From contig NZ_FOKA01000021.1 of the NCBI RefSeq assembly GCF_900111925.1, positions 1-61,999 of the forward strand: 61,999 bases of DNA, given 5' to 3'. Below are positions 52,391 through 60,994 of this stretch, piece by piece. Each line of letters starts with the position of its first letter. Position 1 is the stretch's first letter. This stretch comes from Cellulomonas marina. Its GTDB lineage: Bacteria; Actinomycetota; Actinomycetes; Actinomycetales; Cellulomonadaceae. Made by a program: the position numbers and the translations under genes. The notes under the pieces were generated by a model, which saw only the letters and a list, made by a program, of their open reading frames with translations, was not told where the DNA came from and did not search any database.

Positions 52391-52476
52391 GCTGCAAATG
52401 TAACGCCCTGAGTGTGACAATCCCAGCAGCGTTGTGGCGAGCGGTCCTCCTTCGGCCCGTATGGGACGCTCCACCG

Positions 52477-52800
52477 ATGGCCCTGACGCGTCGCACGCTG
52501 GCGTTCGCCGCGCTGGCCGACCGTGTCGCGCGACTCCTCGAGGAACACAGCGCGCACGTGCGCAGCGAGGAGGTCGACGCGGTGCTCAACCACCGGATCG
52601 AGCAGGTCAGCGAGCAGATGGGCGTGAGCCCGCGGACCGCGCTGCGTTACGCGCCGGCGGACCTACCCGAGACCACAGCCGCGCTCATCCTCGAGGTGCT
52701 GGCTACACGCGAGGACTCGCGGGCGCCGTCGTTGCGCCGGCACCTGCGCCTGGTCGAGCCGGCGCCTGGATCTCCAGGAGCGTCGGGTCGGCGACCTTGA
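52477..52800 (+). CDS. Small hypothetical DNA-binding-like protein
   Basis: 107 residues. The middle LNHRIEQVSEQMGVSPRTAL, RYAPADLP resembles a helix-turn-helix. It is divergent from the AbiE pair and its end overlaps the opposite gene at 52703 by 98 bases. Function unknown. Confidence 0.55.
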   Translation: MALTRRTLAFAALADRVARLLEEHSAHVRSEEVDAVLNHRIEQVSEQMGVSPRTALRYAPADLPETTAALILEVLATREDSRAPSLRRHLRLVEPAPGSPGASGRRP

Positions 52801-53590
52801 CGTAGAACCGCCCCGGGGAGCGCTGCGACGGGCGCGGGTGCCCCAGCGCGAGGAGCGGCCCGTCGACGAGCGTGGCTGGGTCCGTGCCGCTCAGGCGTGA
52901 GCCGCTCAACGCGCGTGCGCTGACAACGACGGAGATGTCGCTGTCGTGCGCGCGCACGAGCCAGCTGCCGTCGTCCGGGTCGACGCGCACGCTTCGGACG
53001 TGCCCGTAGTAGCCGCGGCTCAGGCCGCTCATCGCCGCGGCGTCGACGTGCTCGAGGCGGACGAAGAAGCGCTCGACCGGCAGCTGCGGGAAGCCGTCCA
53101 GGCGGACCACGGCGCCGGGCGGGTACCCGTCGCCTTGGAGAGTGGCCAGGACGGCGCGCAACCGCGGCCGCAGGGTCGCCTCGCTCGTCGAGGTGCCGGC
53201 GGTGACGTCGTGCCGCGGGGCGGACGGCTGCGACGGGTCCTCGGTCGTGCGCCGGCGCCCGTCCGGCCCCCGGCTCGGCGCCGGCGGGTCGAGGTTGATC
53301 GCCACCCAGCGCACCCGGCTGGCGATCGCGGCCGTCGGGCGCGCCGGCCCTGCGTCGGCGTCGTCGGTGGCGATCGACCCGGAGGTGCAGTCCGTGACGT
53401 GGTCGCGGCTGAAGAAGCAGGGCCGCCGGCCGTCGACCGAGGCGCGGCGGAAGAACGTGACGGCGCGGCACGGGCCGTCGGCGCCGGCACCGTCGCACTC
53501 GAGCGTCACGGGCCGGTGGGCTGGCGCGGTGCGGGCGTAGAGCTCTGCCGACCAGGTGCGCCCGGTGGCGGGGTCGACGGCGCTCTGCAC
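52703..53590 (-). CDS. Hypothetical protein
   Basis: 295 residues. A cysteine-containing N-terminal region (LECDGAGADGPCRAVTFFRR, RRPCFFSRDHVTDCTSG) suggests a zinc-binding or beta fold; the C-terminal half alternates strands (PGRFYVKVADPTLLEI). Three base pairs separate it from the 53593 gene, so the two form a leftward pair. Not recognised. Confidence 0.6.
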   Translation of the reverse strand: MQSAVDPATGRTWSAELYARTAPAHRPVTLECDGAGADGPCRAVTFFRRASVDGRRPCFFSRDHVTDCTSGSIATDDADAGPARPTAAIASRVRWVAINLDPPAPSRGPDGRRRTTEDPSQPSAPRHDVTAGTSTSEATLRPRLRAVLATLQGDGYPPGAVVRLDGFPQLPVERFFVRLEHVDAAAMSGLSRGYYGHVRSVRVDPDDGSWLVRAHDSDISVVVSARALSGSRLSGTDPATLVDGPLLALGHPRPSQRSPGRFYVKVADPTLLEIQAPARPGAGAGATTAPASPRV

Positions 53591-53592
53591 GG

Positions 53593-54138
53593 TCAGGGCA
53601 GGCGTCGGGCCTCGACGACGAGGTCTGCGCCCGATGGTGTGACGCGCGCGTCCAGCTGGCCGAGCTTGGACAGCGCCTTGCGCTGGCCGCGACGGATGTC
53701 GCTGGCCAGCGAGGCCGCGGAGCGCTCGGCGGCACGGCCGCCGCTGGGGTAGGTCTTGACGACCACCCAGCCGGACGTCGAGGCCAGACGCTCGATGAGC
53801 ACCCTGGCGGTCGTGGCTCGCTCGCCCGCGATCCGCAGCCCGAGGTCGGAGCTGGTGCGCCGGTCGGCCGGAGGCTGGTTGCGGTACTCCTCGATCAGCC
53901 AGCCGGCGGAGCGCTCGTCGATCCGCTTCGCGGCCGCCATCGCGGGCGGCACGTCATCGGAGGGGAGCGGCTCGTACGTGAGCTCGCGGTCGATGAGGTA
54001 GTCGGTCTCGAGCTCGCGCGAGCGGTGCCAGCTGCGGGTGTTCGGGACCCAGACGAACATGCGGTGGTCGTCGGTCCACGCCGCGGGCGCGTTGGTCTGG
54101 CCCAGTGCGTTCAGGACGCGGAAGAACTGCGTGGCCAT
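53593..54138 (-). CDS. Hypothetical protein
   Basis: 181 residues from ATG 54138 (GGGGG ribosome site about 8 nt upstream). Contains FFRVLNALGQTNAPAAWTDD, MFVWVPNTRSWHR and ETDYLIDRELTYEPL, and a basic helix RRGQRKALSKLGQL. Not recognised. Heads the pair with 52703. Confidence 0.6.
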   Translation of the reverse strand: MATQFFRVLNALGQTNAPAAWTDDHRMFVWVPNTRSWHRSRELETDYLIDRELTYEPLPSDDVPPAMAAAKRIDERSAGWLIEEYRNQPPADRRTSSDLGLRIAGERATTARVLIERLASTSGWVVVKTYPSGGRAAERSAASLASDIRRGQRKALSKLGQLDARVTPSGADLVVEARRLP

Positions 54139-54196
54139 CGGACCCACCCCCTTCGTCCTATCGACACTTTTCCTTACACCTCCAGGTTACCAGCGG

Positions 54197-54997
54197 CTAC
54201 GAAGTCGCGTAAGCGTTGGGGTACGTGCGCGCCCGGACCGGCACGTCGCCGAGCGTGGTGAGCTCGTCGAGGCCAGCCGGCGTGGGCACGCTCGCCGACA
54301 GCTTCTCCATCCGTTCACGTGCGGCGGCGCGCTCCTCCCAGGCCAGGTCCATGTCGCGCTCGATCTCGTAGTCGACGTGCAGGGTGTCCTTCACGCTCTG
54401 GCTGAGCTCGGAGTGGATCTGCAGCTCGAAGACGCGGCCGCCGGGGGAGGCCACCAGCAGGTGCAGACCTTTGTAGGGGTTGCCGTCGACATAGGAGTGC
54501 TCGGCCTCGACGACCGTGTACGAGCGGGTGCCCAGCGCAGTCACCATGGAGCGCGCCGTCGCGGGGAGGTCCTCGTGGTCGACGCACACGGCGGTGTAGC
54601 GGACGACGTCGGTCAACCGGCCGGCCACGTCCCGGGCAGTGCCCTCGCCGACGACGACGCGGTCTCGGCGCAGTCGCGACAGGATCTTGCGGGCCAGCGA
54701 CGAGGGGCTCTTCACGCGGAACTCGAGCGCGTGCATGCGCGCGCCCGGGGGCACGACCTGGAGGTGGTCGCTGGTGATGCCGGACTCCTCGGCGCAGGCC
54801 TCGAGGATCGTGGCCACGGCCTCGCCGGCGACGGCGGTCGGATACTTGTCCCACAGCGTGCTGGGTGCCGGCTCGTTCGGCCAGACGACGTCGGGCCGGT
54901 CCTCGCTCTGGCCCGGGCGCAGCTCGTCGACGGTGAGCCCTTCGAGCTGGCGACGGTCCCGGCAGCGACGTCCGCCCTCGGCGCACGACTGGCACAT
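54197..54997 (-). CDS. RelA/SpoT-type synthetase domain protein
   Basis: 266 residues. The ATP-binding loop RVKSPSSLARK (94-104), the D130-x-x-R133 catalytic pair in LTDVVRYTAV, NPYKGLHLLV (Y175, K176) and E191-x-Q-x-H in FELQIHSE cover the motifs of (p)ppGpp synthetases and toxSAS toxins. The N-terminus has a cysteine pair (CQSC). The gene overlaps an HD hydrolase by one base (TGATG-like). Probably makes an alarmone or pyrophosphorylates a target. Confidence 0.8.
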   Translation of the reverse strand: MCQSCAEGGRRCRDRRQLEGLTVDELRPGQSEDRPDVVWPNEPAPSTLWDKYPTAVAGEAVATILEACAEESGITSDHLQVVPPGARMHALEFRVKSPSSLARKILSRLRRDRVVVGEGTARDVAGRLTDVVRYTAVCVDHEDLPATARSMVTALGTRSYTVVEAEHSYVDGNPYKGLHLLVASPGGRVFELQIHSELSQSVKDTLHVDYEIERDMDLAWEERAAARERMEKLSASVPTPAGLDELTTLGDVPVRARTYPNAYATS

Positions 54998-55437
54998 CAG
55001 CGCGCGGCCGCCAGCAGCTGGCGCGCGCGCGCGTACTTGGCCTCGAGGCGCGCGCGGGTCGTGTCCTCGAGCAGGGCCAGACGCCGGGGGTCGGTGTTGT
55101 CGGCGAGGTCTGCTCTCTTGACCGCGACGGCGAGCGGGTCGGCGTTCACGCGTGCGAAGTAGGCCTCGGTGGGCTCGCCGGCGACCTTGGTGACCGCGAC
55201 GACCGCGGCCACGACCTCCTCCGGGAAGCCGGCGGCGCGCAGGTCGTTGGGCGTGGTGGCGGTGTCCTCGACGACGTCGTGCAGCCACGCGGCCGCAAGC
55301 ACGCGCGCGTCTCCGCCGGCGGCCGCGGCGTGCGCGGCGACCCGCTTCGGGTGCTCGATGTACGGCGCGCCGGCCTTGTCGACCTGCCCGCGGTGCGCGG
55401 CCGTGGCGATCTCGCGCGCTCTGGTCACCAGATCCAT
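54997..55437 (-). CDS. HD-domain (MESH1-like) small alarmone hydrolase
   Basis: 146 residues. H15, H29-P30, H53-D54 with E57-D58 (AAWLHDVVEDT) and the later VKRADLADN form the HD metal site of (p)ppGpp hydrolases. First gene of the pair with the RelA-type gene, so hydrolase precedes synthetase. ATG 55437 is preferred (AGGACGG upstream); ATG 55446 is possible. Confidence 0.82.
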   Translation of the reverse strand: MDLVTRAREIATAAHRGQVDKAGAPYIEHPKRVAAHAAAAGGDARVLAAAWLHDVVEDTATTPNDLRAAGFPEEVVAAVVAVTKVAGEPTEAYFARVNADPLAVAVKRADLADNTDPRRLALLEDTTRARLEAKYARARQLLAAAR

Positions 55438-55498
55438 CTTGCCCATCCGTCCTATCTGCTCGTTTCCTGACGTCAGGCTATCGCCGCCCTCTGCACGC

Positions 55499-55529
55499 GG
55501 TAACCGCTGCCGCAGGCGCCGATGTGACA
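55499..55529 (-). promoter_or_regulatory. TGTCACA-N16-CGGTTACC promoter of HD-RelA pair
   Basis: Minus-strand TGTCACA (55529-55523), 16 nt, CGGTTACC (55506-55499), about 61 nt before ATG 55437. Same motif and spacing as the four transfer and pilus promoters. Confidence 0.7.
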
Positions 55530-55603
55530 GGTGCGCGCGGGGGACCACCCGTTCGTGCGTCGCGGCACGGCGAGGCCCCCCGCGCCAGTCGTACATTTGT
55601 TCG

Positions 55604-55831
55604 ATGCACTACGCGCGGTGGCTGGTCAATCACGGCGAGCCTCAGGGGCAGGAGCCGATCACGCCGGTGCGCGCGGCCGTCGTCCGCTCGGACCTCTACG
55701 ACGGCTCCACCATCACGCTCCCCGTGCTCGCGGTCGCGAAGGCCCCGGGCTGGGTGTGCGTGCAGCAGACGGTCGACCCCAGCAGGCAGTGGCTCGCCTG
55801 GATCCCCGCCGACCGGGTGCACCCGCGATGA
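55604..55831 (+). CDS. Small hypothetical protein
   Basis: 75 residues (MHYARWLVNHGEPQGQEPIT), beta-rich and tryptophan-containing (WVCVQQTV, WLAWIPADRV). TACATT (55592-55597) ends 6 nt before the ATG, indicating a leaderless start. Its stop overlaps the next start (ATGA). Confidence 0.65.
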   Translation: MHYARWLVNHGEPQGQEPITPVRAAVVRSDLYDGSTITLPVLAVAKAPGWVCVQQTVDPSRQWLAWIPADRVHPR

Positions 55832-57060
55832 GCGCCGACGAGATCGACTGGTCGAAGTGGCGCCACACCCGTCATGGCTGGGCGCGCATCCCGCCGGCCT
55901 CGTGCCCTGACGGCCATCGCTGGACCGAGAGCGGCCCTGGCCGACCGGCGCAGCGCTTCGTCACGTGCACCTGCGGCCCGGGGCGACACCACGTCGTGTG
56001 GGTCTGCCCTACGTGCGCAGCTCACTGCGCGGAAGGGTGCCGCGACATCACCCGGTGGCACGGGCACACCGTCCCTGTAGGAGCCGCACCGCCGCGCCGG
56101 CGGGCCATCCAGTCTGTCCTACTGTCTTACGTGTGTAAGACGGTAGTACGCTTGTGGAGACAGAAGGGAAGACCATGGCCACCATCACTCTCCGCGTGGA
56201 CGAGCGCGTGCGCGACGAGCTCGACGCCGTCGCGCGCGCCCGCGGCGTCACCGTCAGCGACCTCGTCCGCGGCTACATCGAGGCACAGCACGGCGGCGGC
56301 GACGACCGCCTCGACGCGGCGCCTCCCCGCACGCTCGCCCTCGAGCAGCGTCACGCGCTCGTCCTCATGCACCGCGTGCTCGCCAAGATCGGCGACGACG
56401 ACTACCCGCCCGGCCACCACGAGCGCGCGATCGAGGCGCTCATCAGCGGGTACACCGCCGAGTACGGCAAGGAGTTCGCGGGCTACACCCGGGAGATGCC
56501 GCGCCGGGACTGCGAGCTCGTGTGGGACATCCTCGACATGTTCCGCATCGTCAGGTCCAGCGTCCGCCGGCTGGCCGCGGACGAGCGCGACCAGCTCACG
56601 GAGACCGAGCTGCGCCGGCTGGAGTTCCAGGGCTTCGACGCGAACCACGCGGTCGAGAGCACGCTGCTGTCCTACGCCCGCTACCTCATCGACGGCGGGA
56701 AGTGGGAGGCGCTCGCGCCCTTCTTCGACGACGAGCACAGCCGCGGCAACTCCCACGGGCAGATGCTCGGCCGGTACCAGCGGCAGCTGGACGTCTTCCG
56801 CCCCATCTGGAGCCAGGCGGCGCGGACGTTCGACCTGCGGGACCTCTCGCTGGACGAGCTACGCGCGATCGCCGCCGCCTAGTACCCCGCCGGCGCGCGC
56901 TCACCGCGGACCCACATCGGCTCGCGCGCGCCACGGGTGTCCTCGCGCAGCCAGCCGACCGCGGTCATGTCCTCGACCATCGCCTGGGTCACCTCGGCGG
57001 GCAGGTCGGGGTTGGCGAGCATCGAGTAGCCCCCGCGCGAGTACAGGCGGACCACCGTGA
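55828..57060 (+). CDS. Zinc-ribbon-like small gene with no early stop
   Basis: Residues 1-90 look real: MSADEIDWSKWRHTRHGW, then CPDGHRW, CTCGPGRHHVVWVCPTCAAH and CAEGCRDITRWHGHT, a likely zinc-binding region, with an ATGA overlap to the upstream gene. After about 56100 the frame stays open but reads as low-complexity shadow of the YfbU gene, all the way to 57060. The true end is therefore unclear; a lost stop or sequence error near 56100 is possible. Confidence 0.45.
   Translation: MSADEIDWSKWRHTRHGWARIPPASCPDGHRWTESGPGRPAQRFVTCTCGPGRHHVVWVCPTCAAHCAEGCRDITRWHGHTVPVGAAPPRRRAIQSVLLSYVCKTVVRLWRQKGRPWPPSLSAWTSACATSSTPSRAPAASPSATSSAATSRHSTAAATTASTRRLPARSPSSSVTRSSSCTACSPRSATTTTRPATTSARSRRSSAGTPPSTARSSRATPGRCRAGTASSCGTSSTCSASSGPASAGWPRTSATSSRRPSCAGWSSRASTRTTRSRARCCPTPATSSTAGSGRRSRPSSTTSTAAATPTGRCSAGTSGSWTSSAPSGARRRGRSTCGTSRWTSYARSPPPSTPPARAHRGPTSARARHGCPRAASRPRSCPRPSPGSPRRAGRGWRASSSPRASTGGPP
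56119..56152 (+). promoter_or_regulatory. YfbU gene promoter with operator
   Basis: Inverted repeat CTACTGTCTTAC-GTGT-GTAAGACGGTAG (arms 12 bases, one mismatch, 56119-56146) is followed by TACGCT (56147-56152). The arms contain the half site TGTCTTA also found in the left-arm operators, so related repressors may be involved; the adjacent RHH protein is the natural candidate here. Confidence 0.6.
56175..56882 (+). CDS. RHH plus YfbU domain protein
   Basis: 235 residues. Residues 1-40 (ATITLRVDERVRDELDAVAR, ARGVTVSDLVRGYIEA) form a ribbon-helix-helix domain. Residues about 55-230 match YfbU: LEQRHALVLMHRVLAKIGDD, ERAIEALISGYTAEYGKEF, CELVWDILDMFRIV, FQGFDANHAVESTLLSYARY, and NSHGQMLGRYQRQLDVF. 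YfbU is linked to regulated cell death in enterobacteria. Here the fused RHH suggests autoregulation through the upstream palindrome. Confidence 0.85.
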   Translation: MATITLRVDERVRDELDAVARARGVTVSDLVRGYIEAQHGGGDDRLDAAPPRTLALEQRHALVLMHRVLAKIGDDDYPPGHHERAIEALISGYTAEYGKEFAGYTREMPRRDCELVWDILDMFRIVRSSVRRLAADERDQLTETELRRLEFQGFDANHAVESTLLSYARYLIDGGKWEALAPFFDDEHSRGNSHGQMLGRYQRQLDVFRPIWSQAARTFDLRDLSLDELRAIAAA

Positions 57061-58075
57061 TGGCGAGGTACATCCCTGCTTCGTGGTGCTCGACGGGGTA
57101 CTCGCGCAGCCAGGCCCACCCGGGGTGGTCAGGGCCCCACAGAGGCAGGTCCGGGTGAAGCCGGCGCCAGTCCGCGGTGGTGCGCATGCCCGGCGGCGGC
57201 ACGACGTGCGCAGCCGCCGTCACCGGCGCGCTGTGGGCGGCCTGCGATGCGAGGTCGGCCGCGCGGCGCGCGCGCGCCTCCTGCTGCTCGCGCTCGAGCT
57301 CGGCGCGCCGCGCCGCCTCCTGCGCCGCGCGGCGCGCGCGCTCTTCCTCCTCCGCGGCACGACGTCGGGCCTCCTCGGCTCGGGCTTCTGCCAACTCGCG
57401 CAGAGCGGTCTCGAGGTGCGGGGTCCAGACCCCGGTCGGCGTGATCGTGCACTGGCCGAGGGGGGCCCATGCCGTGGCGGCGTCGTCGCCGGTGACGTCG
57501 ACGCCGAGCAGGACCCCGCTGTCGGCGTCGCGGCCGATCCTCAGCGCGTAGTCCCGGCCCACGCGCTCGGTCGTCGCGGTCGTCGTCGACGACGGGCCGT
57601 GCAGCCAGGTCACCTGGTCAACGTGCGCCCGGTAGCGGGCGTCGCGGTCCTTCCATGCGTGCGCGCCGATGTCGGTCAGCTGCACCTCGAGCGTGTGGGC
57701 GACGCCCTCGACGAGCACGTGCAGGTCGGCGCGGCCGGCGTCGTTGAAGCGGTGCTCGATCGTCGCCTGGTAGCCCTGGTCGGCCAACCACGCTGCGAGC
57801 TCCCGCTGGTAGGCCAGGTGCGCGTACGACGGCCCTGCGTCTCGCGTGGTCAGCGCGCAGGCCGAGGCGTCGCGGCGGTGCTGAAAGTGCGGGATCCGGA
57901 CCTTGCCGACGTGCAGGTCGAGGATCCCGCCGCAGCCGCCGGCCTGCGTGGTGCACCAGAACGTCCGGTGCTCAGCCCGTAGTCGCGCGGCCGCGTCGTG
58001 GGCCGGCGGCGCGACGACGCCCGCCGTGCCGGTGGGGCCGTCCGTGACGGCGTGCCGAAGGTCGCTCGAGGCCAT
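56879..58075 (-). CDS. CoiA-like nuclease protein
   Basis: 398 residues. Competence-protein CoiA-type arrangement: GKVRIPHFQHRRD, YAHLAYQRELAAWLADQGY, then GRADLHVLVEG...HTLEVQLTDI with the D...E-x-Q version of the PD-(D/E)xK core. A strong coiled coil (about 220-275, EEEERARRAAQEAARR) links to a C-terminal domain with WAWLREYPVEHHEAGMYLAI. Stop overlaps the YfbU stop (convergent). TAGACG ends 6 nt from the ATG, suggesting a leaderless start. May process incoming DNA or act in defence. Confidence 0.8.
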   Translation of the reverse strand: MASSDLRHAVTDGPTGTAGVVAPPAHDAAARLRAEHRTFWCTTQAGGCGGILDLHVGKVRIPHFQHRRDASACALTTRDAGPSYAHLAYQRELAAWLADQGYQATIEHRFNDAGRADLHVLVEGVAHTLEVQLTDIGAHAWKDRDARYRAHVDQVTWLHGPSSTTTATTERVGRDYALRIGRDADSGVLLGVDVTGDDAATAWAPLGQCTITPTGVWTPHLETALRELAEARAEEARRRAAEEEERARRAAQEAARRAELEREQQEARARRAADLASQAAHSAPVTAAAHVVPPPGMRTTADWRRLHPDLPLWGPDHPGWAWLREYPVEHHEAGMYLAITVVRLYSRGGYSMLANPDLPAEVTQAMVEDMTAVGWLREDTRGAREPMWVRGERAPAGY

Positions 58076-58256
58076 GCACGTCGTCTAGTGCCGAGGTCCG
58101 ACAGTCTCCGGGCGCTTCGTCCCGGTTCGCCCGCTCGCACCGCCCCGGGTTCACCCACATGGCGGAGGCCGGGCCGTGGCCGGCCGCTGGTGGCGGCGTG
58201 AGCGCCGCCGCCGCGCGGATAGGCTCGGCCGGCGGCGGGCCGGTGAGGGAGCGGGT

Positions 58257-60992
58257 GTGAAGTACGAGCTGTTCGACTACCAGGAGGCCGCCGTCGCGGC
58301 GCTCTCCAAGCACCTCATCCGCGCAACCCGCGACCATGACGAGGATCCCGACGAGCGAGCCGCCGTCGTGCTCGCCGCACCGACCGGCGCGGGAAAGACC
58401 GTCATCGCGACCGGGGTCATCGAGGCGTCTCTGGACGGGGACGAGGCGACCCCGGGTGTCGAGGATGCGACGTTCCTGTGGGTCACCGACGACCCGTCGC
58501 TGAACCGGCAGACGCTGCAGAAGATGCTCGACTCGTCCTCGGACATCAAGCTCAACCGGTTGACGATCATCGAGAGCGACTTCGACGAGGAGGTCTTCGC
58601 TCCCGGGCGGGTCTACTTCCTCAACATCCAGAAGCTGAGCGCCACCGCGACGCTGTCGAGGTCGCGCGTCGACGGACGCACCTACTCGCTGTGGGAGACG
58701 ATCGCGAACACGATCGTCCAGCGCCCGCACGGCTTCGTCGTCGTGGTCGACGAGGCCCACCGGGGCACCACGACGGCCGCTGCGTCCGGCCGCAACCGGG
58801 AGACGATCGTCAGCCAGATCATCGGCGGCGGCGCGACCGGTCGCCCCGCGGCGCCCGTCGTGTGGGGCATCTCCGCGACACCGCGGCGGTTCCTCGGCGC
58901 GATGGCCGAGGCCGGGCGGACGACGAAGCAGCACACCGTGCGCATCGAGGACGTGCGCGCCTCGGGGCTCCTCAAGGAGCAGATCGTCCTGGGCCACACC
59001 CAGGGAGTCGACGCCGCCGAGTCGGCGCTCGTCCGGTTCGCCGTCCAGCGCGTGCGGCTGTACGACCAGAAGTGGGCCGCGTACACCGCGGCGACCGGTG
59101 AGCCGACCGTCCATCCTGCGCTCGTCATCCAGGTGGCCGACAAGCCGACGCCGGCCGAGCTCGGCACGCTGATCAGCACGGTGCTCGAAGAGTGGCCCGG
59201 CATCGGCCCCGAGGCCGTCGTGCACACGTTCGCCGACCACGCCGCGGTGAGCGCAGGCGGCTACGAGATCCCCTGGTGCCCGCCGGAGGACATCCAGGAC
59301 CGCACCGAGATCCGGGTCGTGCTGTGCAAGACGGCCATCACGACCGGGTGGGACTGCCCGCGCGCCGAGGTCCTGCTCTCGTTCCGCGTGGCCCGCGACC
59401 TCGACCTCATCACGCAGGTGATGGGCCGCATGGTGCGCACCCCCCTCGCGCGGCGCATCGACACCGACCAGGACCTCAACGCCGTCCACTGCATCCTGCC
59501 GAAGTTCGACAAGGCCGCCGTCGAGGCGATCGCCGAACGGTTCCGCGTCGGCGACGACGAGACCCTCGCGAGCGGCACCGCCGTCATCGTCGACGCCGTC
59601 GAGCTCGGACGGAACCCCAACCTCGCCCCGGCACCCGCGCCCGCCCACGACGCCGCGCCTCGAACCACCTCGGCCGTGGCTCCGGCGTCAGACGACTTCG
59701 ACCTGGCGTCGGTCGACGAGACGAGCGCGCCCTCCGCCTCACCGATCGAGGTCGCACAGCCGGCAGCGTCAAGTTCGACGAGCGCGGGCAGCGACGAGCC
59801 GATCGAGGCCGGAGGGCTGTTCGCGGCCGACGCGACCCCGGTACACGACCTCAGCGCCGCAGCGTCGACGTCGGTGTTCGACGTGATCGCCGCGCTTCCG
59901 TCCTACACGATCCCGCGGCGCACGTTGCGCTCGCCCATCGACCGGCTCACCCAGATGGCGATCCTGCTTGCCGGCGAGCACGACGGCGTGACGATCGACG
60001 CGAAGGCGCCGATCAAGGCCCGGGCGGCGCTGCTGTCAGTGGTCGACGAGCGCCGGACGGTGCTCGAGGAGTCGGGCGAGCTCGACGAGCTCGTACGCGG
60101 CGCCGGCGTCACCCGGCTCTTCGAGCGCACCGTGGGCTTCGCCAATCCGACGTCGGTCAGTACCGACACCAGCTCCGAGCTCGTGCTGGACGCCCGCGGC
60201 GTGCAGATCCTGATGAAGCGCGCCGAGGCGCTGCTCCCGCAAGGGCTGGCCAACGCCTACGTCAAGCGTCTGGCCGACCGCGACGACCAGATCCGCCAGG
60301 CGCAGCTGACCACCATCGCCCTGGCTGGCGATCCCAGCCTGCCGACTGCGCTGAAGAACCGCGCCTCGCACATCGTCGAGCAGTGGTTCAAGGACTACGG
60401 CGGCGCGATCACCCGGTTGCCGGCACCTGAGCAGGAGCGGTTCGACCGCATCAAGCGCGAGTCGGACCGGCCCCTCCTGACCACGATCACCCTGCCCAGC
60501 AACAAGACCGAGAGCTCCGCCGGCACGGCGTGGGAGCGGCACATCCTGTCGGACGCCGACGGGCTGTACCGCACCGAGCTGCAGGGCTGGGAGGAGCACG
60601 TGCTGCGCACCGAGCTGACCGCCGGCGCCGTCGCCTGGTACCGCAACCCGTCGACCGGCCGGCACTCGCTGCAGATCCCGTACACGACCGCCGGCGGCAT
60701 CAACGGGCTGGCTCCGGACTTCGTCTTCGTCGACCAGGTCGCCGGCCGGCTAGTCGCCTCGCTCGTCGACCCGCACGGCACTCACCTCGCCGACGCCGTC
60801 GACAAGCTCAAGGGGCTCGCCGCCTACGCCGCCACCCACGCCGACGCCTACCACCGCATCCAGTCCGTCGCGCTCGTCGACGAGCACTACCTCCTGCTCA
60901 ACCACAAGGACCCGCTGATCCGCGACGCCATCACGGCTTTCGACGGCACCGACTCCCGCGAGCTCTTCCGCGCGCACGGGACGGGGTACTGA
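58257..60992 (+). CDS. DEAD/DEAH helicase, type III Res-like subunit
   Basis: 911 residues, GTG start. Motifs: APTGAGKT (41-48), VVVVDEAHRG, WGISATPRRF and VMGRMVRTP in the helicase core, resembling type III Res. The C-terminus (LAPDFVFVDQ, then LVASLVDPHGTHLADAVDKL) is in the position of the Res nuclease but has D-P-H instead of E-x-K, so cleavage is uncertain. It is followed 3 bases later by a Mod-like methyltransferase. Confidence 0.78.
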   Translation: MKYELFDYQEAAVAALSKHLIRATRDHDEDPDERAAVVLAAPTGAGKTVIATGVIEASLDGDEATPGVEDATFLWVTDDPSLNRQTLQKMLDSSSDIKLNRLTIIESDFDEEVFAPGRVYFLNIQKLSATATLSRSRVDGRTYSLWETIANTIVQRPHGFVVVVDEAHRGTTTAAASGRNRETIVSQIIGGGATGRPAAPVVWGISATPRRFLGAMAEAGRTTKQHTVRIEDVRASGLLKEQIVLGHTQGVDAAESALVRFAVQRVRLYDQKWAAYTAATGEPTVHPALVIQVADKPTPAELGTLISTVLEEWPGIGPEAVVHTFADHAAVSAGGYEIPWCPPEDIQDRTEIRVVLCKTAITTGWDCPRAEVLLSFRVARDLDLITQVMGRMVRTPLARRIDTDQDLNAVHCILPKFDKAAVEAIAERFRVGDDETLASGTAVIVDAVELGRNPNLAPAPAPAHDAAPRTTSAVAPASDDFDLASVDETSAPSASPIEVAQPAASSSTSAGSDEPIEAGGLFAADATPVHDLSAAASTSVFDVIAALPSYTIPRRTLRSPIDRLTQMAILLAGEHDGVTIDAKAPIKARAALLSVVDERRTVLEESGELDELVRGAGVTRLFERTVGFANPTSVSTDTSSELVLDARGVQILMKRAEALLPQGLANAYVKRLADRDDQIRQAQLTTIALAGDPSLPTALKNRASHIVEQWFKDYGGAITRLPAPEQERFDRIKRESDRPLLTTITLPSNKTESSAGTAWERHILSDADGLYRTELQGWEEHVLRTELTAGAVAWYRNPSTGRHSLQIPYTTAGGINGLAPDFVFVDQVAGRLVASLVDPHGTHLADAVDKLKGLAAYAATHADAYHRIQSVALVDEHYLLLNHKDPLIRDAITAFDGTDSRELFRAHGTGY

Positions 60993-60994
60993 CC

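Noticed and set aside
52400..52419. TGTCACA with GTTAC upstream of the abiEi gene
   Set aside because: The spacing is about 7 nt, not 16, so it is not counted in the promoter family.
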